From the NCBI GenBank assembly GCA_017381835.1, contig JAFOBK010000062.1, positions 1 to 49,611 of the forward strand: a stretch of 49,611 nucleotides of DNA, in the 5' to 3' direction. Under the pieces are notes generated by a model that saw nothing but the letters and a program-made list of their open reading frames with translations, did no database searches and had not been told where the DNA came from. The position numbers and the translations under genes are program-made. Below are positions 39,618 to 46,477 of this stretch, piece by piece. Within the stretch, counting starts at the first letter, position 1; every line of letters begins with the position of its first letter. This DNA comes from Oscillospiraceae bacterium. Its GTDB lineage: Bacteria; Bacillota_A; Clostridia; Oscillospirales; Oscillospiraceae.

Positions 39618-41003
39618 ATGCTGAAATCTTATATCGGCGACAAAGCCTTTTATCGCAGGGCGCTGACCATCGCAGTGCCCATTTTCATGCAAAATATTAT
39701 TACAAACTTCGTATCATTGCTGGACAATTTGATGGTTGGCCAGCTGGGCACACTGCCCATGAGTGGTGTTGCTGTTGTTAATCAGCTTCTGTTTGTCTTT
39801 ACTTTGGTCAGTTTCGGCACTTGTACCGGCACCGGCATTTTCACCGCCCAGTATTATGGCCAAGGCAACACCGAGAGCATCCGCTACACCCTGCGTTTTA
39901 AGATCCTCACCAGCATTCTGTTCTCAGGTTTATTCATCACTATTTTCTTGCTTTGGGACGATGTCTTGATTCGTCTTTTCCTCACCGGCGAGGGCTCTTC
40001 TTCTGATGCCGCCGGTATTTTAGCATACGGAAAAGAATATCTGAAGGTTATGCTATGGGGCCTGCTTCCCTTTGCTGTAAGTACCGCTTATGCCACAACC
40101 TTAAGAGAATGCGGCGAAACGCTGGTGCCTATGATTTCCAGCTTTGCCGCCATGTTCTGCAATCTGATTCTGAACTATATTCTTATTTTCGGTCATTGGG
40201 GCGCACCTGTCATGGGTGTTGCCGGTGCAGCTGTCGCTACCGTCATTTCCCGCTTTTTTGAGCTGGCTATTGTTGCGGTTTGGGCCCATAGTCACAAAGT
40301 AAAGTTCCCCTTCATCCAGGGGCTCTACCGCAGTCTGCGGATCCCCGGAAAACTGATGGGACAAATGATAACCAAAGTAGCGCCCCTGATTCTCAACGAA
40401 GCGCTTTGGTCTACCGCCATTACATTCCAAAACCAGTGCTATTCTACCTGCGGCTTGGCTGTTGTCAGCGCGCTGAATATTGTCACTACGCTGAATAATA
40501 TGGCAACTGTAGCTGCTTCCGCTATCGGCAATACTGTGGGTATCCTCATGGGGCAGATGCTGGGTGCCAGCCGTCCGAAAGAAGAAGTACGCAGTGATAA
40601 TCAGAAGCTGATGCTGCTTGCCTTTGTGATTGGCGGTGTCTTCGGTGTGCTGATGGCCTGCAGCGCAGTCTTCTTCCCCAATCTTTACAACACCTCCCAG
40701 GCCATTCGGGATCTTGCAGCCGGTATGATTTTGATAACCGCTGCAACCAAATCCTTCCAGAGTTATCATATGTCCGTTTTCTTCACGATTCGCTCCGGCG
40801 GACTGGCATTCTGGACATTGCTCTATGACTGCGGTTATTTGTGGTTACTGGTAGTACCCCTTACTTTTGCAGTCTGCCACTTCAGCGGTCTTCCCTTCCT
40901 GGTTATTTACGGTATCAGCTTATTGCCGGAATTGCTGAAATGTGTCTTCGGCGGTTGTCTGCTGCGCAAGGCACCCTGGATTCGAAATCTCACCCTTCAC
41001 TAA
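39618..41003 (+). CDS. MATE family efflux transporter (461 aa)
   Basis: Start chosen at ATG 39618 (MLKSYIGDKAFYRRALTIA) behind GAGGAAG; the longer frame to 39528 overlaps the promoter. Twelve membrane spans. Family motifs include PIFMQNIITNFVSLLDNLMVGQLG in the first half, GIFTAQYYGQGN, and ASAIGNTVGILMGQMLGAS in the second half. Belongs to the NorM/YeeO-like group, again different from the other two MATE proteins here. Shares a bidirectional terminator with the convergent DHHW gene. Confidence 0.92.
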   Translation: MLKSYIGDKAFYRRALTIAVPIFMQNIITNFVSLLDNLMVGQLGTLPMSGVAVVNQLLFVFTLVSFGTCTGTGIFTAQYYGQGNTESIRYTLRFKILTSILFSGLFITIFLLWDDVLIRLFLTGEGSSSDAAGILAYGKEYLKVMLWGLLPFAVSTAYATTLRECGETLVPMISSFAAMFCNLILNYILIFGHWGAPVMGVAGAAVATVISRFFELAIVAVWAHSHKVKFPFIQGLYRSLRIPGKLMGQMITKVAPLILNEALWSTAITFQNQCYSTCGLAVVSALNIVTTLNNMATVAASAIGNTVGILMGQMLGASRPKEEVRSDNQKLMLLAFVIGGVFGVLMACSAVFFPNLYNTSQAIRDLAAGMILITAATKSFQSYHMSVFFTIRSGGLAFWTLLYDCGYLWLLVVPLTFAVCHFSGLPFLVIYGISLLPELLKCVFGGCLLRKAPWIRNLTLH

Positions 41004-41008
41004 ATATT

Positions 41009-41040
41009 AAGAGCGTGCTGCCTGAGTGCAGCACGCTCTT
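41009..41040. terminator. Bidirectional terminator between MATE and DHHW genes
   Basis: AAGAGCGTGCTGC and GCAGCACGCTCTT form a perfect 13-bp stem with a six-base loop. Confidence 0.88.
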
Positions 41041-41044
41041 GTTC

Positions 41045-42142
41045 TTATTTCAGACTGCGGCCGCTGTTGAGAATCAAAGTGCTGTAAAGAAACAGCACAT
41101 CCTGCTCAGCAAAGGTCACGAATTCTCCGATTGCGTCGGGATGAATATAGCGGATATCCACCAGGGTGATCCGGCTATAGTCCTGCACCAGCAGCGGTGT
41201 CAGAGAACTGCCAAAGGAGTCCCGGAAGATCACCAGTTCTTTTCCCTCCTGACCATGGGGATTATCAATGGTCAGCAGCGGCTGCGCGCCGGAGAGGAAT
41301 ACATCGTAAAGATCGGGACTTGTCAGCTTATCCATATTATACACCGAAGATACCGTTCCCGTAATGGGGTCTGTGACAGTGCAGGCTTTCAGCGTATCAT
41401 TTTGCAGCACATACAGATCCTCCGCAGCCATAGGCAGGGCGGCCTGACCGAAGTAGACACCATAGAAGGGTGCATCCACCTTCTCCTGGGTATAATTGTC
41501 CGGAACGGTTACACCCATGGTATCGCACAGCCGCCGGGCCACATCCAGGATTCTCTCCTGGCGCCAATGGGTATCGGTTCGGTAATAATCCTCCGCCGAC
41601 AAAAGATCTGTCAGCACCACATGGTCTGCCCAGGGAAGTGCCTCCCGGAACATGGTTTCCAGCTTTTCATAATCCATGGCAGGATAGCCATTGCTTTCTG
41701 CCAGATAATAGCCCTTATCAGGAACCATGGCAGCATAGACCTTGCAATTTGTATCCTGCAGCCAGGTATTATACAGGTGCTGAAGTCTCCCGGTCGCATA
41801 GTCCACAGAGGAAGGGTTCAAGGGATATTCCAGTTTTGCTACGGTATCCTCCACCAGGTAAATACCGTTGTTGTCAGACTGATTCAGCATATAGTAATGG
41901 AAAAGAGATTTTACCTGACGGAAGGAATCCCGCAGAGGGAACTGATCCAGGGTAAAGTCCTCAAAATCCGGCATGAATTTGCCGCTGAAGATACTCTTTG
42001 CGGTGATTTCCGGCATTTGCGCCAGGGGTCTTCGCTCAGAATAGGTGTAGTCTGCTTTCTCTCCGAACAAAAGGAAGGCGGTCAGCAGAATCCAAATTGC
42101 CAATAACACGCAGATACCAGCAGTACGAATTTTCTTGTTCAT
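41045..42142 (-). CDS. DHHW family protein, AlgJ/AlgX-like (365 aa)
   Basis: An N-terminal signal-anchor (about 7-27) is followed by an extracytoplasmic SGNH-like domain. The Firmicutes counterpart of AlgJ is recognised from YSERRPLAQMPEITAKSIFSG (about 34-54), DFTLDQFPLRDSFRQVKSLF and YRTDTHWRQERI, the D-T-H-W being the name-giving motif with catalytic Asp/His, plus IFRDSFGSSLTPLL with the Ser. It works with the MBOAT acyltransferase encoded 12 nt upstream to put acetyl groups on an exported polysaccharide. The target polymer is unknown. Confidence 0.9.
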   Translation of the reverse strand: MNKKIRTAGICVLLAIWILLTAFLLFGEKADYTYSERRPLAQMPEITAKSIFSGKFMPDFEDFTLDQFPLRDSFRQVKSLFHYYMLNQSDNNGIYLVEDTVAKLEYPLNPSSVDYATGRLQHLYNTWLQDTNCKVYAAMVPDKGYYLAESNGYPAMDYEKLETMFREALPWADHVVLTDLLSAEDYYRTDTHWRQERILDVARRLCDTMGVTVPDNYTQEKVDAPFYGVYFGQAALPMAAEDLYVLQNDTLKACTVTDPITGTVSSVYNMDKLTSPDLYDVFLSGAQPLLTIDNPHGQEGKELVIFRDSFGSSLTPLLVQDYSRITLVDIRYIHPDAIGEFVTFAEQDVLFLYSTLILNSGRSLK

Positions 42143-42154
42143 ACACCCACCCCC

Positions 42155-43540
42155 TTAGAAACGGAAATACAGGAACGGGCTGAAGGAACCGTCCACCAGA
42201 TAAGCCGTACAAACCAGCAGAATACCGATCATCAGCAGTACTTCCAGTACCGCGCCGATCTTTGTTTCCCCGATCCGCAGGGCAGTATTCTTCACAACAG
42301 GCGTTGCGCCTACAAAACCAACCATGAACAGAAGGCCATAGCTTCTCAGATAATAGAGCGTCTCATTGGTCACAGCAGGCAGACCTGCAAATCCAAAGAG
42401 ACCCGCAAAATCACCGCCTGCCTGGGCAAGGCTTTCCGCATTGAACAGCACAAAGCTCAGCACAATAAGAAGCATCACATAGATATGCTTGACGGCATCC
42501 GGCAGTTTCTTGATTGCCGGAACCAGCTTTTCAATCAAAAGCAGCACCGCAAACAGCAGACCCCACAGAATAAAGTTCCAGGCAGCGCCGTGCCAGAAAC
42601 CGGTGAGCATCCACACGGTGAAAATATTCAAGAACCACCGGGGTTTGCTGACCCGGTTGCCGCCCATGGGGATATACACATAATCCCGGAACCAGCTGCC
42701 CAGACTCATATGCCAGCGGCGCCAAAACTCCGTGACGCTCTTGGATAGATAGGGATAGTTAAAATTCTCAATAAACTTGAAGCCGAACACGCGGCCCAAA
42801 CCGATGGCCATGTCGGAATAACCGGAGAAATCAAAGTAGATATTCAGGGTAAAGGCAATGGCATAGATCCAATAGAAAAGCACAGACTTTTCATTGGACT
42901 GCCGGAAAAGGGACACAAGCAACGCAAAATTATCCGCTAAAATAATCTTTTTACCCAGGCCGATCAAAAAGCGCCGGATGCCCATCATGGCATCTTCCCA
43001 AGTATGCACACGGCTGTCCAGCTCCTTCACCACGTCAGAATAACGGACGATGGGGCCGGCGATCAGTTGGGGAAACAATGTCACATAGGCGCCAAAAGAA
43101 ATGGGATTACGCTGCACCGGCACATTTCCCCGATACACATCCACGGTGTAGGAAAGGCTCTGGAAGGTATAGAAGCTGATACCCACCGGCAGCGCCAACC
43201 GCAGCAACGGTACAGAAATACCGGTAGCGGCATTGAAATTCTCAACAAAAAAGTCTGCGTATTTAAAGATTGCAAGCAAGCCAAGGCCAACCGCAACGGA
43301 AGTAATCAGCCAAACCTTTTTCCAGGTTTGGGTGTTCGCCTTTCCGATGGCAAGGCCGCAGCCGCAAAAGACACCAATGGTGGCAATCATCAAAAATACA
43401 TATTTCGGTTCACCCCAGCCGTAAAATGCCAGGCTGAACAGCAGAAGAATTGCATTCTTCAGCTTCCGGGGCGCCAGGAAGTACAGCAGCACCACCGCCG
43501 GCAGGAAGTAATACAAAAACGGGATACTGGAAAAGAGCAT
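42155..43540 (-). CDS. MBOAT family O-acyltransferase, AlgI-like (461 aa)
   Basis: Polytopic membrane acyltransferase with about ten spans. Hallmarks: MLFSSIPFLYYFLPAVVLLY at the start, ALPVGISFYTFQSLSYTVDVYRG (about 116-138), DFSGYSDMAIGLGRVFGF (about 236-253), FWRRWHMSLGSWFRDYVYIPMGG (about 271-293) and the catalytic His in TGFWHGAAWNFILWG (about 317-331). It passes acetyl groups across the membrane to the DHHW partner. ATG 43540 is behind GGAGG. The pair is the usual bacterial cell-surface polysaccharide O-acetylation module. Confidence 0.94.
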   Translation of the reverse strand: MLFSSIPFLYYFLPAVVLLYFLAPRKLKNAILLLFSLAFYGWGEPKYVFLMIATIGVFCGCGLAIGKANTQTWKKVWLITSVAVGLGLLAIFKYADFFVENFNAATGISVPLLRLALPVGISFYTFQSLSYTVDVYRGNVPVQRNPISFGAYVTLFPQLIAGPIVRYSDVVKELDSRVHTWEDAMMGIRRFLIGLGKKIILADNFALLVSLFRQSNEKSVLFYWIYAIAFTLNIYFDFSGYSDMAIGLGRVFGFKFIENFNYPYLSKSVTEFWRRWHMSLGSWFRDYVYIPMGGNRVSKPRWFLNIFTVWMLTGFWHGAAWNFILWGLLFAVLLLIEKLVPAIKKLPDAVKHIYVMLLIVLSFVLFNAESLAQAGGDFAGLFGFAGLPAVTNETLYYLRSYGLLFMVGFVGATPVVKNTALRIGETKIGAVLEVLLMIGILLVCTAYLVDGSFSPFLYFRF

Positions 43541-43595
43541 CGGGAAACCTCCGGTTCAGTAATAAGAAAAGTATACCACAATCAGAGAAAAAAGA

Positions 43596-43621
43596 AAAGG
43601 CGGTCAGATCTGACCGCCTTT
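43596..43621 (-). terminator. Palindromic terminator of the mntP-lipoprotein operon
   Basis: AAAGGCGGTC-AGATCT-GACCGCCTTT is a complete palindrome. The minus-strand tail is TCTTTTTTCTC. Confidence 0.85.
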
Positions 43622-43627
43622 CAGCTT

Positions 43628-44155
43628 TTAGATGGTGAAGTCCAGCTCGCCACCGGCAACCTGTGCGAATGCATCCACATAGGACTGTGCGCTCAGACCC
43701 AGCTGGCTGTCCAGCATGATGAACATGACAGTGTCGCCGTAGCCGGCTGCCATGATCTCATCTGCACCAACGCAGATCCACTTACGGGGATCAATGCCGC
43801 TCTTCATCTCCTCAGCCACTGCCTTGGGGTCAGCGCCTTCAGCGGTACGAACCATAACCAGGGAGAATGCCTGGGAACCCATCATGGACTCATAAACAGC
43901 TACATCGGTGATCTTGGATGCATCGTTCAGACCGGTGAAGTAATTCACAGCCCACTTGCCATCCTCGGAAGTGTCGGTCAGGTCAACGGGAATGGTGCCG
44001 CCCATGAACTCCACGGGAGCGATCTCCATAACCTTCATAGTGTTCTCTTCCATAGTACCCTCCAGGGGTGCCTTTTCTGCAGCAGCCTTATTGCCGCAAG
44101 CTACCAGGGAAGCTGCCATGGCAACTACCAAAATCAGTGCAATCAACTTTTTCAT
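43628..44155 (-). CDS. Lipoprotein, DUF4358-like (175 aa)
   Basis: Signal peptide MKKLIALILVVAMAASLVAC with lipobox SLVAC. The mature part (about 25-175) has NYFTGLNDASKITDVAVYES, LVMVRTAEGADPKAVAEEMK and a closing GDTVMFIMLDS, which follows the layout of DUF4358 lipoproteins of Clostridia; the assignment is tentative. It starts 41 nt after mntP behind GGAGG, so it is cotranscribed with the Mn2+ exporter and probably under the same riboswitch. A role in metal handling is only implied. Confidence 0.7.
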   Translation of the reverse strand: MKKLIALILVVAMAASLVACGNKAAAEKAPLEGTMEENTMKVMEIAPVEFMGGTIPVDLTDTSEDGKWAVNYFTGLNDASKITDVAVYESMMGSQAFSLVMVRTAEGADPKAVAEEMKSGIDPRKWICVGADEIMAAGYGDTVMFIMLDSQLGLSAQSYVDAFAQVAGGELDFTI

Positions 44156-44196
44156 ACTATTTTATCCTCCAAAATACATGTTTCTTTTCTACTTTT

Positions 44197-44766
44197 TTAT
44201 GCCAGCACGCCCAAATGCTCCAGCAGGATCTTCAGACCCAGCAGGATCAGAATCACGCCGCCGGCGATCTGTGCCTTCTGTTCAAAGCGGCTACCAAACA
44301 CATTGCCGATCTTCACACCCAAACCGGAAAAACTGAAGGTAGTAAAACCAATCAGCAGAATTGCCAGCCAGATGTTCACATTACCTGCCATAGCAAGGGA
44401 AATACCCACAGCCAGGGCATCGATGCTGGTGGCAATTGCCATAACCAGCATGGTCTTGAAGCTCAGATCGCAGCCGCAGCAGCCTTCTTCTTCCTTGGAA
44501 AAAGCTTCCTTCAGCATATTGGCGCCGATGATTGCCAGCAGACCAAATGCGATCCAATGGTCAAATGCCTCAATTGCCTCTGCAAACAGTGTGCCCAAAA
44601 AGAAGCCGATCAGCGGCATCAGTGCCTGAAATCCGCCGAACCAAGCGCCGCAGATGGCACTCTCTTTCAGTCCGGATCGACTCATGGAAAGACCCTTGCA
44701 CACGGATACCGCAAAAGCATCCATGCTGACGCCGATTGCCAGAAGCAACAGTTCCCAAAAACCCAT
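44197..44766 (-). CDS. mntP: Manganese efflux pump MntP (189 aa)
   Basis: Exports Mn2+ to prevent toxicity. ATG 44766 (MGFWELLLLAIGVSMDAFAVSVCKG) is behind GGAGG; longer frames run into the riboswitch. Six spans. The two repeat halves contain the conserved acidic motifs SMDAFAVS (about 14-21) and SIDALAVGISLAM (about 111-123). A cytoplasmic loop with EEEGCCGCD adds a cysteine cluster that may bind metal. Regulation by the yybP-ykoY Mn2+ riboswitch in its leader makes the assignment firm. Confidence 0.95.
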   Translation of the reverse strand: MGFWELLLLAIGVSMDAFAVSVCKGLSMSRSGLKESAICGAWFGGFQALMPLIGFFLGTLFAEAIEAFDHWIAFGLLAIIGANMLKEAFSKEEEGCCGCDLSFKTMLVMAIATSIDALAVGISLAMAGNVNIWLAILLIGFTTFSFSGLGVKIGNVFGSRFEQKAQIAGGVILILLGLKILLEHLGVLA

Positions 44767-44820
44767 AAAAAATACCTCCACGCAAATTGGCGCGGAAGCA
44801 CAAACCCGGATACAGAGCTG

Positions 44821-44917
44821 CCGACACCTCAAGTCTCGTCATTTAAGAAAAGGCCAGGAAAAGATTCCAGGATGTTGACCAAATCCCGCATTTTATGCGC
44901 CGACTACTCCCTTTTTC
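44821..44917 (-). promoter_or_regulatory. yybP-ykoY manganese riboswitch
   Basis: The minus-strand leader reads AAAGGGAGTAGTCGG at its 5' end (44903-44917), followed by GGTCAACA in the middle and GACGAGAC...GGTGTCGG at the 3' side. These are conserved elements of the yybP-ykoY aptamer, in the right order. It lies between a strong promoter and mntP, the classic regulon member. High Mn2+ should switch mntP on. Confidence 0.88.
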
Positions 44918-44924
44918 GTATGGG

Positions 44925-44953
44925 ATTATAGCAAGTTTTTATTTTCTTGTCAA
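44925..44953 (-). promoter_or_regulatory. Promoter of the Mn riboswitch-mntP operon
   Basis: Minus strand TTGACA (44948-44953), 17-nt spacer, TATAAT (44925-44930). Transcription would begin just ahead of the aptamer. Confidence 0.9.
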
Positions 44954-45001
44954 GGGAGTTAAAGAAAGTTAACAGTTGCTTAAAAAACCTTTTTAAAATG
45001 A

Positions 45002-45026
45002 TAGAGGCGGCTGCGCGCCGCCTCTA
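45002..45026 (-). terminator. Terminator of the glycerol-1-phosphate dehydrogenase gene
   Basis: TAGAGGCGGC and GCCGCCTCTA form a 10-bp stem. The tail ATCATTTT is moderately T-rich. Confidence 0.75.
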
Positions 45027-45037
45027 TATTCTCTGCT

Positions 45038-46345
45038 TTAAAGATTCTCACACAGGTCTTCCAGGATTCCCAAATCCCAGGCCAGGCGAGACAGCACATA
45101 CTTATCCCGGATGTCCTTGGTGGCACGGAAGGTGATACGGGCAGCTTCCGAATCCACTCCGATGGTAGTGAGGTCACGGGAAATGCCGACCTTATCTACA
45201 AGTTTACATAACTCCTTATAGTCAGGCAGCTCCTCCCGCAGGATCTGCAGGATCTCTTCCCATTTTTCTGCAATCAGACGGAAGCGGGCCTCATGGGTGT
45301 CCTTCCGGTACTTACCCTCTTTCTTCTCCAATTCGATCATGGTTTCTGCGGAACTGCCCAGAAATTTCCGAAGTTCCTGGTTCCAAGCCTCCAGATCGAA
45401 GCTTTCCACATAAGCGTGGGCCTTCTCCCAATCCGGACGGATATCCATGACTTTTTCATAAAGCTCCACCGCCTTGACTGTAGCCATGGCGCATTGGATG
45501 CCATGCAGATCTACCTGGGTACCGAACTCCAGGCCATGCATGTCCCACACATGGGAGAAATAATGCTCCACACCGGAAGCCGGACGGGATACGCCGGCAT
45601 AGGCCATGGCAACACCACCGATAACCAGACCTTCAAAGACCGCTTCGATGGCAGCATTCTCCCGCTTCAGGAGGCCTTCCGCGTTGTCCACGCACTTTTT
45701 CACGGCAGTACGGATCAGCTGAGCAACTTCTTCGCAGTAATACTCACCGGTAATCAGGTGCGCAATCCTCCACTCGGCAATACTGACGAACTTTGCAAGC
45801 ATATCGCCCAGGCCGGAGCACAGCATATGGTCCGGTGCGGTTTTGAGAATATCCGTGTCACCGATGATCACATCGGCGCAGCGGCTGTTCAGAGATACCT
45901 TCACGCCACCCCGGGACATAGAGGAAGTAGCGCTGGCATAGCCGTCCATAGAGGGGGCCGTACCAACAATGATATAGGGATTGCCGGTGGTATTGCTGAG
46001 GATCTTGCAGACATCATTGATGACACCGCTGCCTACACCAACGATCACATCGCAGGAGGTGTCATAGTGCATAAAGGCGGCACCTACCGTCTTTTCATCC
46101 GGTTCCAAAGCCTCCTCTTTAAAAACAAAACTAACGAAAGGAATGGATGCGTCTTTCAGCAGGCTGCAAACTTTCTCACCGGCAGCGGCAAAGGTATGGA
46201 CATCCGCCACCACAAAGGGCTTTTTGCCATACTGATTCACAAACTCCGGCACACGATTCACCGCACCGGTGCCGATCACCACCTGGTCAATGGCAATGGT
46301 ATGGGGTTTTCCGCAGGGGCAGGGATTTTTCAAATAGTCTTTCAT
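45038..46345 (-). CDS. egsA: sn-glycerol-1-phosphate dehydrogenase, AraM/EgsA type (435 aa)
   Basis: NAD(P)H-dependent reduction of dihydroxyacetone phosphate to glycerol-1-phosphate, the stereochemistry of archaeal lipids, found in some Firmicutes. ATG 46345 (MKDYLKNPCPCGKPHTI) follows GAGGTG. Nucleotide-binding VGVGSGVINDVCKI (about 100-113), APSMDGYASATSS (about 129-141), metal ligands in SGLGDMLAKFVS and SRPASGVEHYFSHVWDMHG, and a later H of TQVDLHGIQCA. The C-terminal part (about 330-435) is helical. A TATAAT lies near 46420 on the minus strand. Confidence 0.88.
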   Translation of the reverse strand: MKDYLKNPCPCGKPHTIAIDQVVIGTGAVNRVPEFVNQYGKKPFVVADVHTFAAAGEKVCSLLKDASIPFVSFVFKEEALEPDEKTVGAAFMHYDTSCDVIVGVGSGVINDVCKILSNTTGNPYIIVGTAPSMDGYASATSSMSRGGVKVSLNSRCADVIIGDTDILKTAPDHMLCSGLGDMLAKFVSIAEWRIAHLITGEYYCEEVAQLIRTAVKKCVDNAEGLLKRENAAIEAVFEGLVIGGVAMAYAGVSRPASGVEHYFSHVWDMHGLEFGTQVDLHGIQCAMATVKAVELYEKVMDIRPDWEKAHAYVESFDLEAWNQELRKFLGSSAETMIELEKKEGKYRKDTHEARFRLIAEKWEEILQILREELPDYKELCKLVDKVGISRDLTTIGVDSEAARITFRATKDIRDKYVLSRLAWDLGILEDLCENL

Positions 46346-46440
46346 ATTGCTGCACCTCAATCACTATCGATACGGGAGGGTCAGGCCTCTCCCCTACATT
46401 TTTTATTGCCGTTTCATTATAGCACAACAAAGGGCAGATA

Positions 46441-46472
46441 AAAAGAGGTGTGTCCGAAAACACACCTCTTTT
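46441..46472 (-). terminator. Terminator of glgB
   Basis: AAAAGAGGTGTGT and ACACACCTCTTTT form a 13-bp stem. The minus-strand tail is TTTTTATCT. Confidence 0.9.
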
Positions 46473-46477
46473 GTGAA

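Noticed and set aside
41045..42106. Plus-strand frame antisense to the DHHW gene
   Set aside because: Opposite a recognised gene and passing through a terminator; composition not protein-like.
43004..44629. A 541-codon plus-strand frame crossing three minus-strand genes
   Set aside because: It spans the MBOAT, lipoprotein and mntP genes and their terminator antisense; no promoter or ribosome site.
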